From NCBI GenBank assembly GCA_937976325.1, contig CALJSD010000059.1:1-34123 (forward strand): DNA of 34,123 nt. Reading direction: 5' to 3'. Below, piece by piece: positions 15,939 through 24,367 of this stretch. This DNA comes from an uncultured Carnobacterium sp. GTDB lineage: Bacteria; Bacillota; Bacilli; Lactobacillales; Aerococcaceae. Both the position numbers and the translations under genes were made by a program. A model generated the notes under the pieces. The model ran no database searches. It was not told the DNA's origin and was given only the letters and a program-made list of their open reading frames with translations. Positions within the stretch are counted from its first letter, which is position 1; the number at the start of each line of letters is the position of its first letter.

Positions 15939-16127
15939 AAAAGATTCCAGAGAAGCTTACGGATTCTATAATAGCAGTAACGTGAAGTGCATCGAATGTG
16001 AATTAAGGGGAGTAAGAGTTTACTCGTACTCCCCATTTGAAGCTTCGAAGGTGTAAGACTTCGGCTTACACCGGTGCAACGTTACAGCTATTATGAAGAT
16101 ATCCGTAAGGCTTTAAAGGAATCTTTT
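15939..16127 (+). other. 190-bp multi-stem foldback element (structured RNA or MITE-like), unidentified
   Basis: An intergenic segment whose two ends pair over about 45 bases. Stems in order: AAAAGATTCC (15939-15948) with GGAATCTTTT (16118-16127); AAGCTTACGGAT with ATCCGTAAgGCTT (one bulge); ATAATAGC with GCTATTAT; GTAACG with CGTTAC (16080-16085). The enclosed region has two perfect 8-bp hairpins: GGGGAGTA/TACTCCCC (16007-16034) and GGTGTAAG/CTTACACC (16050-16072). On the plus strand the closing stem ends in a T run. No ORF, tRNA or known motif is recognised, and no clear target-site duplication or promoter is seen. Both neighbouring genes are transcribed leftward. The strand is chosen only from the T run. 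Confidence 0.7.
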
Positions 16128-16147
16128 TTCTAAGGTTGATTCTAAAT

Positions 16148-16183
16148 AAAAAACACAGATCAGCAGAGATGCCAATCTGTGTT
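16148..16183 (-). terminator. Terminator of the PTS/GH1 operon
   Basis: On the minus strand AACACAGAT pairs with ATCTGTGTT across a 14-base loop and is followed by TTTTTATTT, shortly after the IIA stop codon. Confidence 0.85.
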
Positions 16184-16191
16184 CTTCTAAA

Positions 16192-16512
16192 TCACTTTTG
16201 TTCGTATCGTTCACGATAAAGCTCAATCAACTCTTGCGCTAACAATTGAACGATTTCCGTTGAAGCCATTTGGTCTTCGGCATGCATGAACAGCAATGAG
16301 AATTCTGTTTTTTCTCCGCTTGCTTCTTTTTGAATGAGCTCTGCGTGAATTTTATGCGCCTCAACAAAGGCTTCTTCTGCTTCCACAAGTTTTGCTTTAG
16401 CATCTTCAAACAATCCTTTTTTAGCCGCTTGAATCGCTTCTACAAAACAAGATTTGGCTGCACCACTATTGGCAATCAGCTGGAAACAGATGAGTTCCAT
16501 TTCTTCAGTCAT
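16192..16512 (-). CDS. PTS lactose/cellobiose-type IIA component
   Basis: A 106-residue cytoplasmic phosphocarrier of the Lac family that passes phosphate from HPr to IIB. It is all-helical, with the N-terminal MELICFQLIANSGAAKS helix. The phospho-acceptor His lies in LFMHAEDQMA, near residue 77. Length is normal for LacF/CelC. AGGAG precedes ATG 16512, one base after the IIB stop. It is the last gene of the operon, followed by a terminator. Confidence 0.93.
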   Translation of the reverse strand: MTEEMELICFQLIANSGAAKSCFVEAIQAAKKGLFEDAKAKLVEAEEAFVEAHKIHAELIQKEASGEKTEFSLLFMHAEDQMASTEIVQLLAQELIELYRERYEQK

Positions 16513-16513
16513 A

Positions 16514-16816
16514 TTATTCTCCTATCAATGCTAAAGCTTGATCTAATACTTTAGGACCGTTCATCATTCCGTAGTCACGCATATCAATGGCATCTACTGG
16601 AATATCTCCTGCGATTTCTTTTACTGCAGGCAACTCGTAACGAATTTGTGGTCCAATGAGAATAACATCTGCTTCATGGATATTCTTTTTCGCTTCTGTA
16701 ATGGATTTTGCTTCGATAGAAACTTCAATCCCACGTTCAGTCGCACTTTGTTGCATCTTTTTAACGAGCATACTTGTCGACATTCCCGCGTTACATACTA
16801 ATAAAATTTGTTTCAT
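16514..16816 (-). CDS. PTS cellobiose-type IIB component
   Basis: A 100-residue cytoplasmic protein with the phospho-Cys loop LLVCNAGMSTSMLV (Cys8), characteristic of the CelA/lactose IIB family. It receives phosphate from IIA and donates it to the sugar bound by IIC. It sits 4 bp after the IIC stop and 1 bp before the IIA start, so the three are co-translated. Spacing of AGGGAT to ATG 16816 is acceptable. Confidence 0.93.
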   Translation of the reverse strand: MKQILLVCNAGMSTSMLVKKMQQSATERGIEVSIEAKSITEAKKNIHEADVILIGPQIRYELPAVKEIAGDIPVDAIDMRDYGMMNGPKVLDQALALIGE

Positions 16817-16820
16817 AATC

Positions 16821-18116
16821 TTATCCCTTCATTTCTTGTTCAACAACTTTATCATTAACTTTGATAAATGGAATGTATAGAAGAACTCCAAGTGCAAAGA
16901 TGACTAATTGAACGAGAATTGCTCTGAAGTCCCCTGCTGTTGCTAACCATGCATTTAAGAAGACTGGTGTAGTCCATGGAACTTGTACAAATGCTGGGCT
17001 CATGAAGCCTGCAACTGTTGCTAAGTAGCTGATTAAAATACCAAGAGCTGGAACAGCAATAAATGGAATCGCTAATGAAATGTTATAAACGATTGGGTAA
17101 CCGAATAATACTGGTTCATTGATATTGAAGAGTCCAGGTCCAAATGATAATTTAGCCACGTTTTTAGAAGCAGCGTTGCGGCTCACTAAGAATGTTGCCA
17201 CTAATAAACATAATGTAGATCCACTACCACCCATTAACGCGAATGTTTGAACTTGTGATAAGTTGATGATGTGTGGAATCGCTTGTCCATTATTTGCAGC
17301 AGCGATGTTTTCAGTAATGTTAATTAATAGTAATGGTTCTAGGATTGCACTGTAAATAACGGCTTGGTGAATACCAAATAGCCATAACATATTTCCTAGA
17401 GAGTAAATAATGATTACCCCAATTAAGCTTGTACCAATATGACGAATTGGTTCTTGAATGAAGACTGTAATAATTGAGATTAAGTTTGTTCCAAACATGT
17501 TGAATAATAATGCTGATACAACCCCGAATAATGAAATAACAGTCATTACTGGAAGTAATACGCTGAATGATTTACCAACTGCTGGTGGAATGTTGTCTCC
17601 AAGGTTAATTTGCAATGCTTTTACGCTCGATAATTTGATGAATAGTTCTGTTGCAATAATCGCTACGATAACCCCTGCGAACATTGCGCCTGTACCTGTG
17701 TTGTTAAATGAAAGAACGCCTGAAATGTTCACCGCATCTTTTGCTCCATCAGGAACAGCAGAAACTGTATTTGGCATCATAACAATTAAAGAAACTAATG
17801 ATAGCATTGATGCTGCCAATGGGTTTTCAAAATCTCTGTTTTTCGCTAAGAAATAACCAACCATTACGGCAATAATAATACCTGAAATGCTTAAAGTACC
17901 ATTTGCAATTGTAATTCCCCAATATTGGAATTTTGTTAATGTATCCCCTTGGAAAATCCACTTAAAGACTGTGTTGTTCAAAAGAACGATTAACCCTGCC
18001 AAAATATATAATGGCATTACTGTTGCGAATGCATCTCTTAGGGTTTTTAAATGAATTTGGTTCCCCAATCTACCAGCAAACGCGGCAAATTTGTCAATAA
18101 ATTTCGAGTTTTTCAT
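16821..18116 (-). CDS. PTS cellobiose-type IIC permease
   Basis: A 431-residue membrane permease with about ten helices, the sugar channel of the Lac-family PTS. The MLWLFGIHQAVIYSAILEPL segment holds the conserved GIH motif, and FNINEPVLFGYPIVYN is the conserved NEPVLFG substrate-site motif. GGAG precedes ATG 18116. It lies 17 bp after the GH1 gene. Linkage to a 6-phospho-beta-glucosidase indicates cellobiose or another beta-glucoside. Confidence 0.93.
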   Translation of the reverse strand: MKNSKFIDKFAAFAGRLGNQIHLKTLRDAFATVMPLYILAGLIVLLNNTVFKWIFQGDTLTKFQYWGITIANGTLSISGIIIAVMVGYFLAKNRDFENPLAASMLSLVSLIVMMPNTVSAVPDGAKDAVNISGVLSFNNTGTGAMFAGVIVAIIATELFIKLSSVKALQINLGDNIPPAVGKSFSVLLPVMTVISLFGVVSALLFNMFGTNLISIITVFIQEPIRHIGTSLIGVIIIYSLGNMLWLFGIHQAVIYSAILEPLLLINITENIAAANNGQAIPHIINLSQVQTFALMGGSGSTLCLLVATFLVSRNAASKNVAKLSFGPGLFNINEPVLFGYPIVYNISLAIPFIAVPALGILISYLATVAGFMSPAFVQVPWTTPVFLNAWLATAGDFRAILVQLVIFALGVLLYIPFIKVNDKVVEQEMKG

Positions 18117-18133
18117 CTGAATATCTCCTCTCT

Positions 18134-19543
18134 TTATTCCTCGACTTCTACTTCAAATCCGTTATTGTTACTAACGTTGCGATACCATCTTCCACTACTC
18201 TTGATAGTTCTCTTTTGCGTTTCTAAATCTACAGAAATAAATCCATAACGATTCTTATACGCATTATTCCAAGACCAGCAATCAAAAGCAGTCCATGTAT
18301 GATATCCAAAACAGTTGCTACCTTCTTCAATCGCTTTATGTAGCCAAGTGAGATGTTCTTCGTAAAATTCAATACGATACACATCATCGATGACTCCATT
18401 TTCTCCAATGAAGCGACCTTCGTTTTCCACACCCATCCCGTTCTCACTAATGAACCATGGGATATTGCCATATTCATCCTTCACAATCATGGCGATATCA
18501 TAAATAGCTTTCGGGAAGATTTCCCATCCACGATATGGATTCATGCGACGTTCAGGCCATTCATACTCTTTAAAGTATTGATCTGGCATCCAAGGAGTTT
18601 TGTACTCCTCAGGATTTGATTGCGCTTGAACACGTTTTGGATGATAGTAATTCACCCCAAGAAAATCGACTGTGTTTTCTCGAATGAGCTGCAATTCCTC
18701 TTCAGTATGACTCCATAACACGCCGTCCTCCTCTAGTCTTTTCACCAAGGTTTCAGGGAATGTTCCCTTCACCGCTGGATTCAAGAAGACTCTGTTAAAG
18801 AAATCATCTGTAAATTGACTTGCTGCTAAATCTTCTGGAGCATCACTTCTTGGGTAAGCAGGTGTTAAGTTTAAAATAATCCCAATCTTTCCATCCAAGC
18901 CTAATGAGTGATAGAGTTGAATCACTTTGGCACTTGCAAGATTTAGATTATAAATCACTTGAACAGCTTCTTTCCCTTTCCCTTTTAGGTTCGGATAATG
19001 GAATGCATATAAGTATCCTGCTTCTGGAATGACCATTGGCTCATTGAAAGTTGTCCAGTAATGAATCTTATCGCCAAAACATTCGAACGCAGTCTTGGCA
19101 AACTTCACGAATAAGTCCACGACATGTTTACTTTCCCAACCGCCATATTTTTGAAGCAATTCAACTGGCAAATCGAAATGATGTAAATTCAGTACAAGTT
19201 CAATATCGTTTTTCTTCGCTTCTTCAATAACAGCGTTGTAAAATTCCACAGCCTTTGGATCAGCTTCACCCGTTTCGAAGTCTTTAATCAAACGGCTCCA
19301 TTGAATCGATGTACGGAATGAATTAAATCCAATCTCCTTCATCAAACGAAAATCTTCAGGATACGTATGATAAAAATCACTCGCCACATCTGGACCGACG
19401 CCATTAAAGAAAGCTTCTGGAGCAGTTCTAAACCAGTAATCCATCACATTTTCATGTACCTTATCGAATTGTCCTTCTGTCTGCGGTCCACTTGAAGCAG
19501 CACCCCACCAGAACCCTTGAGGGAAACTCAATTGTTTCTTCAT
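18134..19543 (-). CDS. GH1 family 6-phospho-beta-glucosidase
   Basis: A cytoplasmic enzyme of about 469 residues that hydrolyses phosphorylated beta-glucosides delivered by the PTS genes behind it. GH1 landmarks are the N-terminal FPQGFWWGAASSGPQTEGQ, the acid/base Glu in WTTFNEPMV, and the nucleophile Glu in WFISENGMG, followed by the WTAFDCWSW segment. It is the first gene of the operon. AAAGGAGG stands six bases before ATG 19543; an open frame to 19630 crosses the promoter and is not coding. The operator and cre-like site upstream suggest GntR and CcpA control. Confidence 0.94.
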   Translation of the reverse strand: MKKQLSFPQGFWWGAASSGPQTEGQFDKVHENVMDYWFRTAPEAFFNGVGPDVASDFYHTYPEDFRLMKEIGFNSFRTSIQWSRLIKDFETGEADPKAVEFYNAVIEEAKKNDIELVLNLHHFDLPVELLQKYGGWESKHVVDLFVKFAKTAFECFGDKIHYWTTFNEPMVIPEAGYLYAFHYPNLKGKGKEAVQVIYNLNLASAKVIQLYHSLGLDGKIGIILNLTPAYPRSDAPEDLAASQFTDDFFNRVFLNPAVKGTFPETLVKRLEEDGVLWSHTEEELQLIRENTVDFLGVNYYHPKRVQAQSNPEEYKTPWMPDQYFKEYEWPERRMNPYRGWEIFPKAIYDIAMIVKDEYGNIPWFISENGMGVENEGRFIGENGVIDDVYRIEFYEEHLTWLHKAIEEGSNCFGYHTWTAFDCWSWNNAYKNRYGFISVDLETQKRTIKSSGRWYRNVSNNNGFEVEVEE

Positions 19544-19558
19544 AATTAACCTCCTTTC

Positions 19559-19572
19559 TGTAAGCTCTTTCA
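19559..19572 (-). promoter_or_regulatory. cre-like CcpA site downstream of the PTS/GH1 promoter
   Basis: TGTAAGCTCTTTCA on the plus strand fits the palindromic cre consensus TGWAANCGNTNWCA except for one base (T for G in the central CG). It lies between the -10 box and the GH1 start, where CcpA would block transcription when glucose is present. Confidence 0.55.
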
Positions 19573-19577
19573 CGTAT

Positions 19578-19610
19578 AGTATATCACAAATTAAGCATTT
19601 GTCTAGACAA
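19578..19610 (-). promoter_or_regulatory. Promoter and GntR-type operator of the PTS/GH1 operon
   Basis: On the minus strand TAGACA (-35, 19600-19605) and TATACT (-10, 19578-19583) are separated by 16 bp. The perfect 12-bp palindrome TTGTCTAGACAA (19599-19610) covers the -35. GTCTAGAC is the core seen in operators of HutC-family GntR regulators such as NagR/YvoA, so the adjacent UTRA regulator is the likely ligand. Confidence 0.7.
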
Positions 19611-19640
19611 TATTTGTAAATAGTATTCAAATTGCCGATT

Positions 19641-19669
19641 TTGCCTATTCATTCTTCATTTGTTATAAT
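19641..19669 (+). promoter_or_regulatory. Promoter of the GntR regulator gene
   Basis: TTGCCT (19641-19646) and TATAAT (19664-19669), 17 bp apart, stand just upstream of the regulator gene. Confidence 0.6.
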
Positions 19670-19699
19670 ATAGCTAGTTTAGAGAAAGGATGACATTCG

Positions 19700-20428
19700 A
19701 TGAGCGTAAAGTATTTACAGATTTACCATGCGATTCGTGAAAAGATTTTAAGTAACGAATACGCCATTAACCAACAATTACCCGATGAAATCACATTAAC
19801 GAAAGAATTTAATAGCAGTCGAATGACGGTCAAGAAAGCATTAGACTTACTCGTTTCCGAAGGGCTTATCTTCAGAAAACGCGGCCAAGGTACCTTTGTC
19901 CTCTCTCGCGGCACGTCTAAGCGAAAACTTATCGTTCCAGAACGCGATATTAAAGGACTTACGAAAATTTCTGAGGATACACACTCTACTGTTGAATCAA
20001 AAATCATTCATTTTAAATTAGAGTTTGCTTCTGAATTCCTTGCAGAAAAATTACAAGTACCGGTGCAAAGTCCTGTTTATAATATTCATAGACTTCGCAT
20101 CATCGACGGGAAGCCGTATGTATTAGAGCAAACCTATATGAGTACAAGCGTCATTCCAGGAATTACTGAAGAAGTTCTATTAGACTCTATTTATCAATAT
20201 ATCGAAGGCAAACTAGGCTTACGCATCGCGAGTGCCACAAAAATCTTGCGTGCAGCGCCAAGTTCTGAAGATGAACAAAAATACTTACAATTACTTCCAA
20301 CGGAGCCAGTCTTCGAAGTAGAACAAGTAGCCTACTTAGATAATGGCACTCCATTTGAGTACTCGATTAGCCGACACAGATACGATCTATTTGAATTTAA
20401 TTCATTTGCATTAAGACATTCTTCATAG
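19700..20428 (+). CDS. GntR/HutC family transcriptional regulator (UTRA domain)
   Basis: A 242-residue regulator. The N-terminal winged helix (about 1-70) has the GntR pattern YLQIYHAIREKI, LPDEITLTKEFNSSRMTVKKAL and RKRGQGTFV. The remainder is a UTRA effector domain (VYNIHRLRIIDGKPYVLEQTY, EYSISRHRYDLFEF). UTRA regulators of this kind bind phosphorylated sugars and release their operator. It is divergent from the GH1/PTS operon across a region with a matching palindrome, so it probably represses that operon until a phospho-beta-glucoside or glucose-6-phosphate is present. manA follows 8 bp downstream. Confidence 0.92.
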   Translation: MSVKYLQIYHAIREKILSNEYAINQQLPDEITLTKEFNSSRMTVKKALDLLVSEGLIFRKRGQGTFVLSRGTSKRKLIVPERDIKGLTKISEDTHSTVESKIIHFKLEFASEFLAEKLQVPVQSPVYNIHRLRIIDGKPYVLEQTYMSTSVIPGITEEVLLDSIYQYIEGKLGLRIASATKILRAAPSSEDEQKYLQLLPTEPVFEVEQVAYLDNGTPFEYSISRHRYDLFEFNSFALRHSS

Positions 20429-20436
20429 GAGGCACG

Positions 20437-21393
20437 ATGATGACAACACCAATCTTTTTAAATGCCGTACTTCAAGAGAAAATCTGGGGCGGGACGAAAT
20501 TGCATTCGCTCTTTAACTTCAATCTACCGTCTGACAAAACCGGTGAAGCGTGGATTATTAGCGCGCATCCAAATGGGATTTCAACGATAAAAAGCCCTGC
20601 AGAATATGCAGGACTCGGGTTAGATGAACTCTATAAAGCTCATCCTGAACTCTTCAATGGGCAACAGTTAGCAAGTTTTCCTCTTCTTATTAAGTTACTC
20701 GATGCGTCCGATGACTTATCGATTCAAGTACATCCAGATGACGAATATGCGCTAGAACATGAAGGCGAATATGGGAAGAATGAATGTTGGTATGTCGTTC
20801 AAGCTGAGCCAGGCGCAAAAATTGTATATGGACATACAGCGATGACTCCAGAAGAATTTGCAGAGAAAATCGACAATGAAGCTTGGAGCGAGCTATTTAC
20901 CGAAGTTCCTGTTAAAGCGGGCGATTTCTTCGATGTTCCGAGTGGCACAATTCACGCCATTGGTGGCGGTATTGTGATTCTTGAGACGCAACAAAATTCG
21001 GATACGACTTACCGCGTTTATGACTATAACCGCACCGACGATGCTGGTAACCCTCGCCCACTGCATATCCAACAAACAAAAGATGTCACAACTATTCCGC
21101 ACAGTGTCCCAACAACCAATCAACAAGTGGTGACGACTGACAATGGAACAAGAACGACTTTTGTGGAGAACAAATTCTTCACCGTTTGGAAATATGATAT
21201 CAACGGCGACTACAGCGATGCCCTCTCTTCTACTTATCACCTTGTGACGGTGTTAGACGGAAAAGGAACCCTCACAGTCAACGGAATCGAGTATCCAATC
21301 CAAAAAGCAGATTCCTTTATTCTGCCTTCTGGAACACCTGAACTAGCCATTAACGGATCTGTTCAACTGATTGTATCTCAGTCAAACCAATAA
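20437..21393 (+). CDS. manA: Mannose-6-phosphate isomerase, class I
   Basis: A 318-residue Zn-dependent enzyme interconverting mannose-6-phosphate and fructose-6-phosphate. The cupin metal-site residues are visible in SIQVHPDDEYALEHEGEYGK (two His/Glu ligands) and SGTIHAIGGG. The opening FLNAVLQEKIWGGTKL is typical of Firmicutes ManA. AGGAGG precedes two adjacent ATG codons; the first, 20437, has four-base spacing. It is co-transcribed with the GntR gene and ends at a terminator shared with pepF. Confidence 0.95.
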   Translation: MMTTPIFLNAVLQEKIWGGTKLHSLFNFNLPSDKTGEAWIISAHPNGISTIKSPAEYAGLGLDELYKAHPELFNGQQLASFPLLIKLLDASDDLSIQVHPDDEYALEHEGEYGKNECWYVVQAEPGAKIVYGHTAMTPEEFAEKIDNEAWSELFTEVPVKAGDFFDVPSGTIHAIGGGIVILETQQNSDTTYRVYDYNRTDDAGNPRPLHIQQTKDVTTIPHSVPTTNQQVVTTDNGTRTTFVENKFFTVWKYDINGDYSDALSSTYHLVTVLDGKGTLTVNGIEYPIQKADSFILPSGTPELAINGSVQLIVSQSNQ

Positions 21394-21402
21394 CTAAAAA
21401 CG

Positions 21403-21435
21403 CAAAAAGGTCAACAAAAATGCTGACCTTTATTT
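21403..21435. terminator. Terminator between manA and pepF
   Basis: AAAGGTCA pairs with TGACCTTT across a loop, with T-rich sequence on the plus-strand side and A-rich sequence on the other. It lies between the convergent manA and pepF genes, so it may serve both. Confidence 0.75.
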
Positions 21436-23229
21436 TTATGCATTCAATTGTTTTGTAATGTCTACGATTTCGTCGATTAAGCCACCAATTGTTGCAATCG
21501 TATCTTTCAGCGGTGCATCTGTTGAGACATCCACGCCTGCTGCTTTTGCAAGCTCTTCTGCGCTCTTCGTTCCGCCCATCTTCAAGACTTCCACCCAAGT
21601 ATTTGCGACACTTGAATCTTTTTGAATCATTTTCGCCACTTGTGTACCGATTGTTAACCCAGCTGAGTAAGTGTATGAGTAAAGTCCCATGTAATAGTGC
21701 GGTTGACGCATCCATGTTAACTCTGCGCCTTCTGTAAGAACCACTTCTGGTCCCCAGAATTTCGCCAATGTTTCTTTGAATAAATGATTCAATGTATCCG
21801 CGTCTAAGCTCTTACCTGCGTCCACTAAACGGTATACTTCGCGTTGGAAGTACGCTTCTAATAAGTGAGTCACAAAGTTATGGTAGTACGTTTTAGCGAC
21901 CATTTGAGAAGAAATCCAACGTTTCATACGTAAGTCATCTCCCGCTTTGTTCTTCAAGTAGAACTCAACCAATAATTCGTTTGTAGTTGATGGAGCTTCT
22001 ACAAAGTACATACTTGGACGACCATCTAGAATATTTTGGTGTTTGTAGGCTAATTGGAAGTGCCCTGCGTGTCCTAATTCATGCGCTAGCGTCATGCAGT
22101 CATTCATATCTTCTGTAAAGAACATTAAGATAAATGAGTTTGCCCCGTAAGGTGATGAACAGAACGCACCTGTACGTTTACCGATTGTTTCAGCGTAGTC
22201 GATCCAACGGTTATCGAAGGCTTCCTTCATAATCTTGAGGTAATCTTCTCCTAGAGGTTCTAGCCCTTCTAAGATGTATTGTTTTGCTTCGTCATACGTT
22301 ACTTTGGCAGCGTATGTTGGATCTACTTCAAGTTTCAAGTCTTCATAACGCACTTCATCTAATTGATAGATTTCTTTGATTAGACGAGCGAATTTACGCA
22401 TATGTGGCGCCAATTCTTCCATGATGACATCGATTTGACGGTCGTATAGTTCACGAGAAACTTTTTGACGGTCTAATAAGTAGTCAAACACTGAATCGAA
22501 TCCACGCAATGTTGCCATTGTTTTTTCTTTTTGAATTTGTGTGTTATACGCTGAAGCTGTGCTGTGTTGGTATTTGCGTAATGTATCGCTAAATACTTTG
22601 AATGCTTCTCGACGAATCGCTGTATTTGGTTCTGATTGCATACGTCCTTCGAAGCTGTTGTATGTCATCGGAATCACTTGTCCATCTGCTTCTACGTCTG
22701 GGAAATGCATATCTTTGAATTTAATATCGTTGTACGCTTGGTAACCAGCATCTAATGTATTTCCTAGAGCAGCTAAAGTTGCTTCCACGTCTTTTGATAA
22801 TAAATGTTTTTTATCTTCTAAGAGACGTTCGATATATAAGGCGTCTTCTTTATTCGCGCGCGCTTCTTCTAATACTGCATCATCCAATTGGCTTAATTCA
22901 GATTCAAAGAAACTTAATTTTGCATCTAATCCAGCTAACACTGTACGTGTTTGTGCTGAACGTGTTTGTGCTTCTTTATCTCTTGTATTCGCGCTCACAG
23001 CAAGGTTGCAATACGCAGAGATTTTACCGCGTTGTTCTAATAAAGCACGGTAAGTTGCTAAACCAGCATTCACTTGGTGTGCAGTTGTAATGTTTCCTTC
23101 GTATTCCTTTTGGAAAGCATCTACTTTTCCTTTTAGGTCTTCTAACGCTTCGTTAAAAGCTTCTTCTGTTTCAAACAAATGCGTTAAGTCCCATGTTTGA
23201 TTTACATCTACTTGACTTCTTTCAATCAT
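21436..23229 (-). CDS. pepF: Oligoendopeptidase F
   Basis: A cytoplasmic M3 zinc metallopeptidase of about 597 residues that trims peptides of roughly 7-17 residues. The zinc motif is LAHELGHAGHF, with the first His at residue 383; the third ligand Glu follows in VEAPSTTNELLV. The N-terminal PepF domain (SQVDVNQTWDLTHLF) matches the family. ATG 23229 is preceded by GGAG at seven bases; the open frame to 23280 has no ribosome site. It is a single gene with its own upstream TACAAT -10 near 23262. Confidence 0.95.
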   Translation of the reverse strand: MIERSQVDVNQTWDLTHLFETEEAFNEALEDLKGKVDAFQKEYEGNITTAHQVNAGLATYRALLEQRGKISAYCNLAVSANTRDKEAQTRSAQTRTVLAGLDAKLSFFESELSQLDDAVLEEARANKEDALYIERLLEDKKHLLSKDVEATLAALGNTLDAGYQAYNDIKFKDMHFPDVEADGQVIPMTYNSFEGRMQSEPNTAIRREAFKVFSDTLRKYQHSTASAYNTQIQKEKTMATLRGFDSVFDYLLDRQKVSRELYDRQIDVIMEELAPHMRKFARLIKEIYQLDEVRYEDLKLEVDPTYAAKVTYDEAKQYILEGLEPLGEDYLKIMKEAFDNRWIDYAETIGKRTGAFCSSPYGANSFILMFFTEDMNDCMTLAHELGHAGHFQLAYKHQNILDGRPSMYFVEAPSTTNELLVEFYLKNKAGDDLRMKRWISSQMVAKTYYHNFVTHLLEAYFQREVYRLVDAGKSLDADTLNHLFKETLAKFWGPEVVLTEGAELTWMRQPHYYMGLYSYTYSAGLTIGTQVAKMIQKDSSVANTWVEVLKMGGTKSAEELAKAAGVDVSTDAPLKDTIATIGGLIDEIVDITKQLNA

Positions 23230-23309
23230 ATTCTCACTCCACTTTCTAAAGTCGTACTTCCATTGTACCACAGTTTTCATCTAATTTTCAGAAAACTTTA
23301 ATTTAAATC

Positions 23310-23343
23310 AAAAAAAGTGTTACAGCCCTTCGACTGTAACACT
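23310..23343 (-). terminator. Terminator after the small membrane-protein operon
   Basis: On the minus strand AGTGTTACAG pairs perfectly with CTGTAACACT and is followed by TTTTTT. It ends the two-gene unit at 23356-24326. Confidence 0.85.
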
Positions 23344-23355
23344 GATTCATGTCTA

Positions 23356-23847
23356 TTATTGTAACGCTCCGATTGCACGAGCGATTTCTTCATTAGAACT
23401 TCCTGGTTTAATTTCGAAAGTACCAGTCCAGATCTTATCAGCAATGTTATTTGTTGTTAAGTAATCTATGAACTCTTTAGCACTCTTAACTAAGCCTGCT
23501 TTTTCTAATTTGTCGGCAACATCATTTGATGATTCGCCTTCTTCAACTGTAATAGATACAGGTTTTGAAGATTGTGTAGTTGCTGCTTCAGTTGTTGAAG
23601 CTTGTGAAGTAGCTTTAGCACTTGATGAAGACGCTTGGCTACCAGATTCTTTTTCAGCTAATAAAGACTCGTAAGCTGCTTTATAGCTTGCTTCATTTGC
23701 TCCTTCAGAAACGATTGGTAAATTTACTGCATCCAATTGGCTCTTTAATGATTGTGGTACAAAAGGCCAAATCACAGTAACCAATGCTAAAATTAACGCT
23801 GCTAATAAGAAGCCCATTCCTAAAGAACGAAATTTCGTTTTACTCAT
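23356..23847 (-). CDS. Small membrane protein with MltG-like LysM subdomain, no catalytic domain
   Basis: A 163-residue protein with one TM helix near residues 10-30, a Ser/Ala/Thr-rich extracellular linker (about 65-95), and a C-terminal 65 residues resembling the LysM-like subdomain of the endolytic transglycosylase MltG (YceG): VEEGESSNDVADKLEKAGLV, then GTFEIKPGSSNEEIARAI. The MltG catalytic domain, with its Glu, is absent and the protein ends right after the subdomain. It may bind peptidoglycan or modulate MltG, but this is inference. AAGGAGG precedes ATG 23847, and it follows the SwrB-like gene by 11 bp. Confidence 0.8.
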   Translation of the reverse strand: MSKTKFRSLGMGFLLAALILALVTVIWPFVPQSLKSQLDAVNLPIVSEGANEASYKAAYESLLAEKESGSQASSSSAKATSQASTTEAATTQSSKPVSITVEEGESSNDVADKLEKAGLVKSAKEFIDYLTTNNIADKIWTGTFEIKPGSSNEEIARAIGALQ

Positions 23848-23858
23848 GTTCTTCCTCC

Positions 23859-24326
23859 TTAATTTGCATCTGCTTCAAAATAGTTATCGATTACCAATTG
23901 TACTGTTGAAACAGGTACGTTTAATTGTTCAGAAATTGATTCTACTGAATTACCGTGGCTGAATAATGTAATGATTTGTTGTTTTGTTACATTGTGTAAG
24001 CGACCAGATTCTTCTGCAGTTGCTTCTTCCACTGCTTCTGTTTCTTCAGCTACTGGTTCTGATTGTTCAACTACACGAGTTTCAGCTGCTTTTGCAGCGC
24101 GAACTTCTTCGTAAGTTGGTTCAACTGATGGTCCTTTGTAAACAGTTGTTCCTTCTAATTCTTGAATTTTTTTCTTTAATGAATATACTTCACGGTTTAA
24201 TTCTAATAAACCATCTGCTAATTCATCGATTTCTTCTTCATTTTGGTTATCCTTTAAGAATAGTGAAATGAATAAGAAAAATACTGCTAATGCTAATAAC
24301 GCGAGAACTACGACCCATACGTGCAT
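23859..24326 (-). CDS. SwrB/DUF6115-like membrane protein with coiled coil and C-terminal HTH
   Basis: A 155-residue protein: an N-terminal TM helix (2-24), an acidic coiled coil (about 28-60), an Ala/Glu-rich low-complexity segment (about 75-107), and a C-terminal helix-turn-helix-like module (TKQQIITLFSHGNSVESISE, then LNVPVSTVQLVIDNY). This order matches SwrB-type proteins of Bacilli, whose C-terminal segment looks like an HTH but acts at the membrane. The function here is unknown. GAGGTG precedes ATG 24326. A promoter (TTGATA, 17 bp, TAAAAT) lies about 40 bases upstream. Confidence 0.75.
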   Translation of the reverse strand: MHVWVVVLALLALAVFFLFISLFLKDNQNEEEIDELADGLLELNREVYSLKKKIQELEGTTVYKGPSVEPTYEEVRAAKAAETRVVEQSEPVAEETEAVEEATAEESGRLHNVTKQQIITLFSHGNSVESISEQLNVPVSTVQLVIDNYFEADAN

Positions 24327-24367
24327 TTTTTCACCTCATTAAAATAATATTTTTTTCCTTTCATCCT

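Noticed and set aside
15856..16056. 66-codon plus-strand frame across the foldback element
   Set aside because: It runs through the stems of the structured element, lacks a ribosome site and has no recognisable protein pattern.
19544..19630. Upstream extension of the GH1 gene
   Set aside because: It crosses the promoter and operator; ATG 19543 with AAAGGAGG matches the usual GH1 N terminus.
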